DNA from: an uncultured Clostridium sp.
GTDB lineage: Bacteria; Bacillota; Clostridia; TANB77; CAG-508
DNA: 34,454 nt
Reading direction: 5' to 3'
Assembly (NCBI GenBank): GCA_900551615.1
Contig: URWN01000015.1
Coordinates: forward strand, 1-34,454
Shown: in pieces, positions 1 through 6,205 of the stretch
How positions within the stretch are numbered: position 1 is the first letter of the stretch
How the letters are laid out: each line of letters starts with the position of its first letter
Notes under the pieces: generated by a model
The model's database searches: none
The model's input: the letters and a program-made list of their open reading frames with translations, nothing else
Told to the model about the DNA's origin: nothing
Made by a program: the position numbers and the translations under genes

Positions 1-92
1 AATAAATTTTTTATGTATTTATTTTTATGTTTTAAAATTTCTTTTAATATTTTAAATTTCTTTTTTATACTTTTATACATTTCTAAAAATAG

Positions 93-108
93 CCTATTCC
101 CCTATTCC
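93..108. repeat. Tandem duplication of CCTATTCC at the left edge
   Basis: Two perfect head-to-tail copies of CCTATTCC lie in the otherwise featureless AT-rich stretch between the window edge and the first gene. They could be slippage or part of an element end. I found no matching inverted copy on the far side of the recombinase genes, so no function is claimed. Confidence 0.4.
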
Positions 109-138
109 CTACTTATTTCTTTGTATACATGAAAAATA

Positions 139-465
139 CTATATAGCTTTTAAGTTATTTTTTTGCTGTGTTTGAACAAAATTATTACTTAATAACTTGC
201 CCAAACTATTCAAATTATCAATATTATTAGCTTTTGTATCAATTTGTTCAGCTTGTGATGCTAAAACTTGTTCATAAGTATACTTTAACATTGATATTTT
301 CTCTTGTTTTTGCTCATCTGTAGCATCATTACTGTTAAGCATATATTCAAGATTATAACCATATAATTCTAATGCTCTCAAAATAAGTTCAACTTGTCCA
401 TCTAATAGATTTAATTCTACAGAATGAATTTTATTTTTATCAAATTTTCTTTCATAATCTTCCAT
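139..465 (-). CDS. 108-aa protein of unknown function downstream of tandem recombinases
   Basis: I do not recognise this family. The protein is small, has no signal peptide or membrane segment, and is rich in Asn, Gln, Glu and Lys. Residues about 18-45 suggest a short strand followed by a helix, and residues about 50-80 another helix, so it may be a small helical or DNA-associated protein. The start is supported by AAAGGAG about 10 nt upstream of ATG. It lies 28 bp behind the 325-aa recombinase on the same strand, so the two are probably co-transcribed. The order of two recombinases then a small protein recalls tnpA-tnpB-tnpC of Tn554, but I see no sequence likeness to TnpC and use the comparison only for layout. 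Confidence 0.7.
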   Translation of the reverse strand: MEDYERKFDKNKIHSVELNLLDGQVELILRALELYGYNLEYMLNSNDATDEQKQEKISMLKYTYEQVLASQAEQIDTKANNIDNLNSLGKLLSNNFVQTQQKNNLKAI

Positions 466-493
466 TGTTTTATCAGCTCCTTTTTATAATAAA

Positions 494-1471
494 TTATGCA
501 CAAAAAGCCTCTGCATTTGCCATTTTATATTGTGATAAAGGATGATCCAACATTGCATCCATAACTTCTTGGTCATGTAAATGTGTATATATTTCAGTTG
601 TGTCAATTTGAACATGTCCTAATAATTCTTGAATAGTTCTAATATCAGTACCATTTCTATATAATAGTGTTGCACAAGTATGTCGTAGAGTATGAACACA
701 ATAGTTTTCATCATTAATTCCAGATAATTTATAAGCTTTTTTTATAATCTTTTCGATAGCTGTAGAACTCATTTTTGACCCATATTTACTTACCAATAAG
801 GTTTTAGTTTTAGGATTAAAATTATCTCTTATTCTTAAGTATTCTTCTATTGCTTTTTTAGTCATTTTGTTAATATATCCAGTTCTTTCCTTATTGCCTT
901 TACCAATTATAGAAAATTTGCCATTATCCAAGTCTAAATCATCAATGGATAAGTTTTTTAATTCTGACAAACGGAGTCCACTATTTAAGAATAAATGTAT
1001 TACAGCATTATCCCTTATTTCTAAACCATATTTACTATTAGCATATACATTTATCATCTTCTTAGCCTCGTCTAATGATAAGTAGTTAGGTAGCTTTTTA
1101 ACGATTTTTCTATCAGCTTTTATTTTCTTAAATGGTTCTTTAAATATAGTATGTTGTATAGTAAATAGGTATTCAAAAAATGTTCTTAAATGTTCTGTTT
1201 TTACAACTCTTGAATTTATCTTGTACTGTGATTCTGCCAAGAAATATATAAAACTGTAAATATCGCTATTATTTAAAGATCTTATATCATTTAAAGTAAG
1301 TTCTTGTATAGATTCGTATTTATTTTTTAGTTTGTGAATATTTATAAATTCTAAGAATTGTCCTATTGTTATTGTCATATTTTTAACATATACTTGTGAT
1401 AGATTCTTTATAGCAATTAAATAATTTGTTAAATCTGTAACAAATTTAGGGATTTTATTTTCTTCGTTCAT
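494..1471 (-). CDS. Tyrosine recombinase/integrase, XerC/D type, second of tandem pair
   Basis: A 325-aa site-specific recombinase that should cut and rejoin DNA through a phosphotyrosine intermediate. The N-terminal SAM-like core-binding domain covers about residues 10-110 and the catalytic domain about 125-315. All expected catalytic residues are visible: R167 (GLRLSEL), K191 (GKGNKER), H260 and R263 (HTLRH), H286 (LLGH) and nucleophile Y295 (EIYTH). Its ATG directly follows the TAG stop of the upstream recombinase with no gap, and its GGAGG lies inside the end of that gene, so translation is probably coupled. The C-terminal stretch after Y295 resembles the chromosomal Xer-like recombinase at 29312-30295 (both have NPLS or HPLS followed by an aromatic residue). 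It is probably the integrase of a mobile element, though its target site is unknown. Confidence 0.93.
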   Translation of the reverse strand: MNEENKIPKFVTDLTNYLIAIKNLSQVYVKNMTITIGQFLEFINIHKLKNKYESIQELTLNDIRSLNNSDIYSFIYFLAESQYKINSRVVKTEHLRTFFEYLFTIQHTIFKEPFKKIKADRKIVKKLPNYLSLDEAKKMINVYANSKYGLEIRDNAVIHLFLNSGLRLSELKNLSIDDLDLDNGKFSIIGKGNKERTGYINKMTKKAIEEYLRIRDNFNPKTKTLLVSKYGSKMSSTAIEKIIKKAYKLSGINDENYCVHTLRHTCATLLYRNGTDIRTIQELLGHVQIDTTEIYTHLHDQEVMDAMLDHPLSQYKMANAEAFCA

Positions 1472-2509
1472 CTATCTTTGACCTCCGTTTCGTTCTAAAA
1501 TACTTGATATAGTACAATTTTCCATTATATATTTTAATTTCTTATCTGAAATATGAGTATAAATTTCAGTTGCATCTAAACATTCATGACCAAGTATTCG
1601 TTTTAATACAAATATATTTATATCTTTTTCATTATAAAGTAATGTAGCTCCTGTGTGTCTTAAAGTATGAGTATGATATTTTTCTTTATAAGGATTTTCA
1701 TCAAGTAAAGCAAGAAGTTCATCTTTTATTATAGTTTGAACTGTTCTATTAGAAATTCTTTTATTTTGACCACTAATAAACAAGGCATCATGGTCTTTGT
1801 TGTCTTTTCCTAAACAAGGTCTAACCTGTAAATAACAAATTATAGCCTCACAAACTGCTGCATTAAGATAAATTAATCTTTCCTTATTACCTTTACCATG
1901 TACCCTTAATGTTTGTTCACTATCATCTAATTTTAAGTCTGATAAATCAATAGATGTTAGTTCTGATAATCTCAAGCTACAATTAAGAAATACACAAGTA
2001 ATTGCATAATTTCTTATTTTAAATCTATTATTAGATTTTATTATATTAGAAAGTAATTGCTTACTTTCTATTAAACTTAAATGTTTAGGAATTCTTTTTT
2101 CTACTCTGCCTGATGTCATATTTCTTGCTGGATTTAAACTAATAAAATTATTGGTTTCTAAATATTCAAAGAATTTCTTTAATGATGCTAACTTTCTGTT
2201 TCTAGTTTTAATATCATTGTCTAGTATATTATTTAAAAAGATAATATATTTTTCTAGATTATTTGGTGTTATATTGTTTAAATCTTCTAGAGTTATATCT
2301 ATAATAGATATTTTTTTGAATTCATCTATAGTTATTGTATATATTTTATTTTTATCTGTTTTTAGTAATTTAATATATCTTAACAAAGTTCTTAAATCAA
2401 AATATGTTCCATCTATTGTTGTTTTTGATTTAAACTCAATGAAAGCTTTATATTTTAAGTAATTATTTAAAAACTCTGGTGTTTGCTTTTGATATTTCAA
2501 AAATGACAT
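1472..2509 (-). CDS. Tyrosine recombinase/integrase, first of tandem pair
   Basis: A 345-aa tyrosine recombinase. I chose the ATG at 2509 because GGAGG lies 5 nt before it; an in-frame ATG at 2521 overlaps that ribosome binding site. The core-binding domain is at about residues 5-125 and the catalytic domain at 140-335. Catalytic residues are R180 (CSLRLSEL), K206 (GKGNKER), H281 and R284 (HTLRH), H308 (ILGH) and Y317 (EIYTH). All are present, so the protein looks active. It is clearly diverged from the next recombinase and not a recent duplicate. The pair may act as a heteromeric recombinase in the manner of XerC/XerD or the Tn554 TnpA/TnpB pair, but that is inference from the arrangement. 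Confidence 0.93.
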   Translation of the reverse strand: MSFLKYQKQTPEFLNNYLKYKAFIEFKSKTTIDGTYFDLRTLLRYIKLLKTDKNKIYTITIDEFKKISIIDITLEDLNNITPNNLEKYIIFLNNILDNDIKTRNRKLASLKKFFEYLETNNFISLNPARNMTSGRVEKRIPKHLSLIESKQLLSNIIKSNNRFKIRNYAITCVFLNCSLRLSELTSIDLSDLKLDDSEQTLRVHGKGNKERLIYLNAAVCEAIICYLQVRPCLGKDNKDHDALFISGQNKRISNRTVQTIIKDELLALLDENPYKEKYHTHTLRHTGATLLYNEKDINIFVLKRILGHECLDATEIYTHISDKKLKYIMENCTISSILERNGGQR

Positions 2510-2531
2510 TATTACCTCCATTTCGTATAAG

Positions 2532-2546
2532 CAAAATGCAATTTTG
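2532..2546. repeat. Short inverted repeat CAAAAT-GCA-ATTTTG upstream of recombinase start
   Basis: A perfect 6-bp inverted repeat with a 3-bp centre sits 23 bp upstream of the chosen recombinase start. It could be an operator or a recombinase-binding core. In such AT-rich DNA a repeat this short can arise by chance. Confidence 0.3.
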
Positions 2547-2611
2547 TTTATATCTGGAGTCTAGCACATGAAATTATTAGCTACAAAGGTACAAATTTTA
2601 AATTTACACAT

Positions 2612-2659
2612 TTGACAAAAGAAAAGAGTTAGTATAAGTTGACAAACTAAAATACTAAC
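2612..2659 (-). terminator. Stem-loop behind the 61-aa gene, with TTGACAAA direct repeats
   Basis: GTTAGTAT (2628-2635) pairs with ATACTAAC (2652-2659) around a 16-nt loop. On the minus strand the stem is followed by a T-rich tract (TCTTTTCTTTTG), so a weak intrinsic terminator is plausible between the small genes and the recombinases. The octamer TTGACAAA occurs at 2613 and again at 2639, which could instead mark integrase arm-type sites or plus-strand -35 elements. Confidence 0.35.
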
Positions 2660-2680
2660 CCAAATGTTTATAAAAATATT

Positions 2681-2866
2681 TTATTCATTATTTATCAATC
2701 TTTCAGCTACTCCTACAATTCCGTCTTTGCCATATAAAGTTTGTAAAGGATCTATAAATAATTTCATGTTCTTTAAATTGATATCATTAGCTGAATTAAG
2801 TAAATTATGTAGTGCTATTATACTATAAGCTCTAACTTGTTCCCAAGAATATAATTCTTTTTCCAT
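2681..2866 (-). CDS. 61-aa hypothetical protein
   Basis: A small soluble acidic protein of unknown family, with an aromatic N-terminus (YSWEQ) and mostly helical composition. GGAGGTAGGT lies just before the ATG, a strong ribosome binding site that makes a real gene likely. It begins 4 bp after the 66-aa membrane protein gene and precedes the two recombinases. Its place matches that of excisionase genes in Tn916-like elements, but it is not basic enough and has no visible winged-helix signature, so I do not call it Xis. Confidence 0.6.
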   Translation of the reverse strand: MEKELYSWEQVRAYSIIALHNLLNSANDINLKNMKLFIDPLQTLYGKDGIVGVAERLINNE

Positions 2867-2870
2867 ATAC

Positions 2871-3071
2871 CTACCTCCAAAATTTTCTTTTTTTATTTAA
2901 TTTTTTCTCTCTATATTGTCTTAAGTATTCCATTTGTTCTTTATCTTCTAACCTTTGTTCTTCTTCTGTTTTATCGTTACCACCAATAATTATTAAAATC
3001 ATAGGTAGTCCAATAAATATAAACAAAAATGTAATCATTGAAATAATATCTAACATTTTATTTGCCTCCAA
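2871..3071 (-). CDS. 66-aa single-pass membrane protein
   Basis: Residues about 8-30 form one hydrophobic membrane helix, followed by a charged tail rich in Glu, Arg and Lys that ends in a basic cluster (KKLNKKRKFW). This suggests a small inner-membrane protein with a cytoplasmic tail. GGAGGCAAATAAA before the ATG supports the start. It lies directly downstream of the structured RNA candidate at 3101-3334 and may be expressed on the same transcript. The family is not recognised and no function is proposed. Confidence 0.6.
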   Translation of the reverse strand: MEANKMLDIISMITFLFIFIGLPMILIIIGGNDKTEEEQRLEDKEQMEYLRQYREKKLNKKRKFWR

Positions 3072-3100
3072 TAAATTGTATCTTTTTGTTTTTATTCTTT

Positions 3101-3334
3101 GTTAGACTGCTATTGTTTCTAGCAACATTGGAATTTCACCAACCAGAATTCTGGCTTGTACTCATTGCATGGGACGCACCATTATAAAAGTATTATGGAC
3201 TACCTTCATAACTTTACGCTCGTTCTATGACTATACAAAAGTATCTTAAACCGCATTCTCAATAAGATAACATTCTTATTGGTAATCTGAATAGTTGCTG
3301 ACCTACCCAGAACACAGTTCTTATATGATCTAAC
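3101..3334 (-). ncRNA. Candidate structured non-coding RNA, about 234 nt
   Basis: This block has no ORF, is visibly more GC-rich than the DNA around it, and is closed by GTTAGAT/GTCTAAC at its two ends (one G-U pair on the minus strand). Inside, read on the minus strand, are compact hairpins: AGAAC-TGT-GTTCT, AATAAGA/TCTTATT (3261-3280), ATAC-TTTT-GTAT, CATAGAAC/GTTATG with one bulge, CCAT/ATGG, CCAG-AATT-CTGG, TTGG/CCAA and TGCTA/TAGCA. TGGG and CCCA could form a pseudoknot. Purine-rich single-stranded stretches such as GAACGAGCGTAAAG lie between helices, as in conserved RNA motifs. I cannot match it to a known class. Its size and clostridial context make the raiA motif worth testing. It is not a tmRNA, RNase P, SRP or T-box RNA by any signature I can see. 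Strand is inferred from G-U pairs and from the direction of the neighbours. Confidence 0.55.
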
Positions 3335-3349
3335 AAAAATTTTATTTGA

Positions 3350-3420
3350 TTTTCAATGTGCAATCCATAATAGAAGATTTTTTAATTCTTCTACTATGAA
3401 CAGCACAAAAATTTTGAAAA
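3350..3420 (-). other. Long imperfect hairpin upstream of the RNA candidate
   Basis: Three nested stems form one long hairpin: TTTTCAA (3350-3356) with TTGAAAA (3414-3420), GTGC (3358-3361) with GCAC (3403-3406), and a 12-bp stem at 3366-3377/3387-3398. The inner stem has an A/C mismatch if read on the plus strand but a G-U pair on the minus strand, which favours minus-strand transcription. No clean U-run follows, so it is either the 5-prime domain of the adjacent RNA or a processing or stability element behind the HTH_16-like gene. Confidence 0.5.
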
Positions 3421-3429
3421 AGGATACAT

Positions 3430-3642
3430 TTAATTTTTAAATTTTTTATAAATTTTTTTATTTCTTATTAATTCGACTGAATATGTAATCAATTCACTCT
3501 TTAAATCCTCATCTATAATACCTCGCATATCTTTAGAATTATTATTTATAAGTTTCATTATTTTGTCTAAAACTCTTATTAAAGCTACATCATCAGTTAC
3601 TGCTAATTTTAATAATTTATAAAACTCTGTTTCGTATTCCAT
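3430..3642 (-). CDS. HTH_16-like small regulator, Tn916 orf8-like position
   Basis: A 70-aa protein with the pattern of the short helix-turn-helix proteins (HTH_16 type) that accompany sigma-like factors in Tn916-family and other Gram-positive integrative elements. The sequence FYKLLKLAVTDDVALIRVLD resembles their FYELL-GDEEALEKIL opening, and the middle and C-terminal parts (DEDLKSELITYSVELI) are helical and acidic. GGAGGATTAAATT precedes the ATG. It starts 3 bp after the sigma-like gene, so the two are one transcription unit. In Tn916 the equivalent pair promotes expression of the transfer genes (known for Tn916, inferred here). No transfer genes are in this window. Confidence 0.6.
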   Translation of the reverse strand: MEYETEFYKLLKLAVTDDVALIRVLDKIMKLINNNSKDMRGIIDEDLKSELITYSVELIRNKKIYKKFKN

Positions 3643-3645
3643 AAT

Positions 3646-3993
3646 TTAATCCTCCAATTTCTTTTTTAATTTTGCTAAAGCACGATTTCTTCTTTGCTTT
3701 AATGTACATACTTTTTCGCCTGTAATTTTTGAAATTTCTATATAACTTAATCCATACTTGTAATGTAAATTAAGTAAATAAATATCTTTATGATTTAATA
3801 TTCCTATATTGGAAATGTCTTCAACTACTGGTTCTTTTATTCTATAATCTTCTATTTCATTAATACTAACTTCACATTCCCTCATTCTTTCAAAATCTCT
3901 ATAATAATTTAATCTCTTGTGATAAAGAGCTTTCTGCATATAATTTATAAATTTTGCTAATACAATATCATCTTCTAATTCTTCATTAGACAT
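3646..3993 (-). CDS. Sigma-70 region-4-like factor, Tn916 orf7-like
   Basis: A 115-aa protein whose C-terminal half carries a sigma region-4 helix-turn-helix: about residues 68-108 contain LLNLHYKYGLSYIEISKITG followed by a recognition helix ending in RRNRALAKLKKKL. The N-terminal half is charged and helical. Such short factors in mobile elements are thought to recruit RNA polymerase to element promoters. The ribosome binding site AGGAGG, 9 nt before the ATG, forms one arm of a strong hairpin that is followed by six Ts (4003-4045), so expression is probably held back by the leader. It is co-transcribed with the HTH_16-like gene. The family is clear at the fold level; the exact role is inferred. 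Confidence 0.75.
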   Translation of the reverse strand: MSNEELEDDIVLAKFINYMQKALYHKRLNYYRDFERMRECEVSINEIEDYRIKEPVVEDISNIGILNHKDIYLLNLHYKYGLSYIEISKITGEKVCTLKQRRNRALAKLKKKLED

Positions 3994-4002
3994 AATAAAA
4001 AA

Positions 4003-4045
4003 CCTCCTATTTACTCAAATTTCAAACAATTTGAGTAACAGGAGG
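4003..4045 (-). promoter_or_regulatory. Hairpin that hides the ribosome binding site of the sigma-like gene
   Basis: On the minus strand CCTCCTGTTACTCAAATT pairs with AATTTGAGTAAATAGGAGG, an almost perfect 18-bp stem with a single bulge and a 6-nt loop. The descending arm contains the AGGAGG ribosome binding site of the gene starting at 3993, and TTTTTT follows at once. The hairpin can therefore block ribosome access and also act as an intrinsic terminator. This is what the sequence shows directly. That it is opened by upstream ribosome or RNA events is inference. Confidence 0.75.
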
Positions 4046-4074
4046 TCCTCTACATTTTGTATATAAAAATGTTA

Positions 4075-4112
4075 AAAGAGCAGAAATGCCCATAATCTTT
4101 TTTCTGCTCTTT
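4075..4112 (-). promoter_or_regulatory. Leader stem-loop AAAGAGCAGAAA
   Basis: A perfect 12-bp inverted repeat (4075-4086 with 4101-4112) around a 14-nt loop. On the minus strand it is followed by TTAACATTTTT, a poor U-tract, so it is either a weak terminator or a spacer hairpin within the leader of the sigma-like gene. Confidence 0.55.
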
Positions 4113-4154
4113 ACAAAATATGAAATTATTTTGACTCCATTCAAGACAATTCTC

Positions 4155-4220
4155 AAATCTACACACCTCTAAATGCGTAGATTTCAAGAACATAAACATA
4201 AACATTTCTAAAAACTACGC
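4155..4220 (-). promoter_or_regulatory. Mutually exclusive leader hairpins
   Basis: Two alternative pairings share the segment at 4175-4184. On the minus strand GCGTAG (4220-4215) can pair with CTACGC (4180-4175). Alternatively AAATCTAC (4184-4177) can pair with GTAGATTT (4162-4155). Both cannot form at once. The first arm lies inside the short ORF at 4208-4252, so a ribosome there would favour the second hairpin. This is the usual logic of a ribosome-controlled attenuator. Confidence 0.5.
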
Positions 4221-4252
4221 CAAAAATCTCTCATATTTTTTTCTTTTAGCAT
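4208..4252 (-). CDS. Possible 14-aa leader peptide MLKEKNMRDFWRSF
   Basis: A short ATG-to-TAG ORF inside the leader of the sigma-like gene. Its last codons (Trp-Arg-Ser-Phe) overlap the GCGTAG arm of an alternative hairpin, so translation or stalling here could change folding downstream. No convincing ribosome binding site precedes it, which weakens the call. It resembles leader peptides of inducible antibiotic-resistance genes in layout only. Confidence 0.35.
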   Translation of the reverse strand: MLKEKNMRDFWRSF

Positions 4253-4305
4253 GTTTATGCTTAATTCGTATATAGAATGGAATTGTGTTATATATAAAAA
4301 TAAAA

Positions 4306-4340
4306 AGCACACAAATAACCTTTAAAAATTATTGTATGCT
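4306..4340 (-). terminator. Attenuator terminator overlapping the end of leader peptide 1
   Basis: On the minus strand AGCATACA pairs with TGTGTGCT through one U-G pair, and the stem is followed by TTTTTATTTTT. The 5-prime arm consists of the last sense codons of the upstream 15-aa ORF (Ser-Ile-Gln, then stop), so a ribosome held at the end of that ORF would prevent the terminator from forming. Confidence 0.65.
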
Positions 4341-4376
4341 ATCTAAATTATTTTTATATATTAAATAAAAATCCAT
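4329..4376 (-). CDS. Probable 15-aa leader peptide MDFYLIYKNNLDSIQ
   Basis: A short ORF with a very strong ribosome binding site (GGGAGGAG, 4 nt before the ATG). Its end overlaps the 5-prime arm of an intrinsic terminator (4306-4340). The inverted repeat AAATCCATC/GATGGATTT at about 4369-4427 places its start codon in another possible stem. Together these are the marks of translation-dependent attenuation, as known for tet(M) in Tn916 and for erm and ABC-F resistance genes. Here the next long gene is not a resistance gene but the sigma-like factor 330 bp downstream. A possible -10 TATAAT lies at 4452-4457, without a clear -35. Confidence 0.55.
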   Translation of the reverse strand: MDFYLIYKNNLDSIQ

Positions 4377-4611
4377 CTTACTCCTCCCTGCTTTTAAATA
4401 ACCTCATTGGTAATTTGATGGATTTTTCTTTTGTTTTAATTACATATAATGATTATAACCATTAAAATGTAGCTTTTATTGATATTTTATAATGATAATT
4501 TCTGACAAATTATAGTTTTCTATGATATTTTGCTTTCTTTTTGTATTTTTCTATTTTAATATAACACATTTTATTTGCAAAATTTGTCGAACCTTGTAAA
4601 CAAAACAAAAA

Positions 4612-4644
4612 AATGCAAAAAAGTAAAAAATACTTTCCGCATTT
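4612..4644 (-). terminator. Terminator behind the response-regulator-like gene
   Basis: On the minus strand AAATGC and GCATTT enclose an inner AAAGTA/TACTTT stem, and the hairpin is followed by TTTTTGTTTTGTTT. It lies 28 bp past the stop codon of the gene at 4673-5653 and separates it from the leader region. Confidence 0.7.
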
Positions 4645-4672
4645 AAAATAGTTATTATAGAAAATTTAAATT

Positions 4673-5653
4673 TTAAAAGTGTTCATTTAAAGTTTCTAAT
4701 TTTTTTAAGATTTTATTATATTCATCTCTAGTTACCCCTGTTCCATCTAAGCTCTTTTGAAATTTTTTCTCTTCTTCTGATAAATCACATTCTGGATCAT
4801 CATAATAAGTTAGATAATCCATATATAAACATTCACATTCAAATTCCGTATATATTTTATTTTTTAATTTTATTCCCAGTCTTTCAAATATTTTCTTATC
4901 TTCTTCTTCAAAATAATCATTAATATCTCTAACTTCTAAATTATGGTATTTTTCAAACCAGTCTTTATATTCATTCTCATTTATTCCTTTTTTTATTCTT
5001 TTTAGTTCATCATATATGACTTTATAATCATTAAAAGGTTTCTTTATATATCCTGCAACATTTAATTCATCTGTTATAACATCTTTTTTGTAGTCTGCTG
5101 ATATTACTAAGAATTTTATTTTGCTATTGGCATCATTGTACTTCTTAATTATATCTAATCCAGTATATCTATGGTTTCTCATTAAGTCTGTTATAACTAT
5201 TTCTGGTTTTAGTTCCTCTATCATTTTTATTTCATCTTCATCACTATTTGCTACTCCTAGTATTTCAATATCATTATATTTTTCTAGATATTCTCTTATA
5301 AATTTGCAAAAATGAACATTATCATCTGCAATTATTACTTTAATTTTTCTCCACATATCAACATTCCCTCCATTTAATTCGCTATTTATTTGTATTATTG
5401 TTTCTTTAGCTGCAATTGAAAAGATTTTCTTTAAGTTATTTTTTAAGTATTTATTCACGTCAGCCACATAATCAAAGATTCCTTCATATATTTGTCTTTT
5501 CAATTTTTTATCAAACTTTTTATTTTCTTCAATATTTTGTAATATTCTATTTATTCTATTTTCTTTATTACTCTTTACTATTTGTAATAATAATTCATCA
5601 AAATTTTGTTTTTCACAAACTTTTTCTATTAAATCAAATTTTATTTCTTCCAT
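4673..5653 (-). CDS. Response regulator with central receiver domain and novel flanks
   Basis: A 326-aa protein with a complete receiver domain in the middle (about residues 103-222): acidic pair D110/D111, phosphoacceptor D156 (VITDL), S185 (VISAD) and K205 before Pro (IKKPF). The domain resembles that of Spo0A. Residues 1-100 form a helical region I do not recognise, and residues 223-326 an acidic, Tyr-rich region (FECECLYMDYLTYYDD) with no DNA-binding motif that I can see. Most response regulators carry the receiver at the N-terminus, so the central placement is unusual. AGGGG lies just before the ATG. No histidine kinase is adjacent, so it is an orphan. It is divergent from the XRE regulator at 5766. 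Output and partner are unknown. Confidence 0.75.
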   Translation of the reverse strand: MEEIKFDLIEKVCEKQNFDELLLQIVKSNKENRINRILQNIEENKKFDKKLKRQIYEGIFDYVADVNKYLKNNLKKIFSIAAKETIIQINSELNGGNVDMWRKIKVIIADDNVHFCKFIREYLEKYNDIEILGVANSDEDEIKMIEELKPEIVITDLMRNHRYTGLDIIKKYNDANSKIKFLVISADYKKDVITDELNVAGYIKKPFNDYKVIYDELKRIKKGINENEYKDWFEKYHNLEVRDINDYFEEEDKKIFERLGIKLKNKIYTEFECECLYMDYLTYYDDPECDLSEEEKKFQKSLDGTGVTRDEYNKILKKLETLNEHF

Positions 5654-5765
5654 TTTCCCCTACTTTACCTACTTTTTTCTTTTTGGTTTAAATAGTCTAC
5701 CAAGATTAGCAAATAAATATTGTAAAATATAGCATAATAACTATTGTGAAAGGATTTAATTTATT

Positions 5766-6023
5766 ATGAAAGTAAAAAAATTAAATGGAAAATCAAATGT
5801 ATTAGGTAAAAATGTTAAGAAATATAGAGAATTAAGACATCTAACCCAAAGAGAATTGTCTGATAAAATAGCTCTTTTAGGTGTAGACATTTATCATTCT
5901 GATATTTCTCAAATTGAAAATCAAAAATTGCTACTAAAAGATTTTGAAATTATAGCCATTTGCAAAGCTTTAAATATAACTTATGAACAATTATTTGAAA
6001 ATACCGATAATATATTTGATTAG
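5766..6023 (+). CDS. XRE-family (Cro/CI-type) transcriptional regulator
   Basis: An 85-aa protein that is almost entirely one HTH_3 domain (about residues 14-77): NVKKYRELRHLTQRELSDKI and SDISQIENQK form the helix-turn-helix, followed by ICKALNITYEQLF. No second domain is present, so it is probably a simple dimeric DNA-binding regulator. AAAGGA lies 12 nt before the ATG. It is transcribed divergently from the orphan response regulator and ends before an intrinsic terminator. Regulators of this size are common in phages and integrative elements, so it may control region A. Its target is not visible. Confidence 0.88.
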   Translation: MKVKKLNGKSNVLGKNVKKYRELRHLTQRELSDKIALLGVDIYHSDISQIENQKLLLKDFEIIAICKALNITYEQLFENTDNIFD

Positions 6024-6090
6024 TTATTTGCTAGTTTTTACAATTATATTAATTATAATATTTTTGATTATTTTAATCAAATGCTTATAT

Positions 6091-6120
6091 AGAATATGTG
6101 ATTTTCCATATTCTTTTTTT
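6091..6120 (+). terminator. Terminator behind the first XRE gene
   Basis: AGAATATG (6091-6098) pairs with CATATTCT (6107-6114) around an 8-nt loop and is followed by TTTTTT. The gene-free stretch 6024-6307 holds only this hairpin and the operator-like repeats at 6206-6253. Confidence 0.8.
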
Positions 6121-6205
6121 ATTTTCCTCCTTCCCATCAATTTTTTCGTTTTTTATTGCATCTATTTAGTACATCTATTTTTTCTTTTTTCCATTATAGC
6201 ATATT

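Noticed and set aside
494..2509. Complete recombinase-in-trio (RIT) element
   Set aside because: Only two adjacent recombinases are present, and I could not find matching inverted repeats at both sides; the 108-aa third gene is not a recombinase.
2681..2866. Excisionase (Xis) by position
   Set aside because: The 61-aa protein is acidic and shows no winged-helix or basic pattern expected of Xis proteins.
3121..3220. Plus-strand GCATGGGACGCACC recalls the GGGACGCA part of the c-di-GMP-I riboswitch
   Set aside because: The first conserved half (CACGCACAGGGCAAACC) and the tetraloop receptor are missing, and the overall folding fits a different RNA on the minus strand.
3101..3420. tmRNA, RNase P RNA or group II intron
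   Set aside because: No tRNA-like end, no GAGGAAAGTCC-like core and no domain V hairpin were found, and no reverse transcriptase gene is present.
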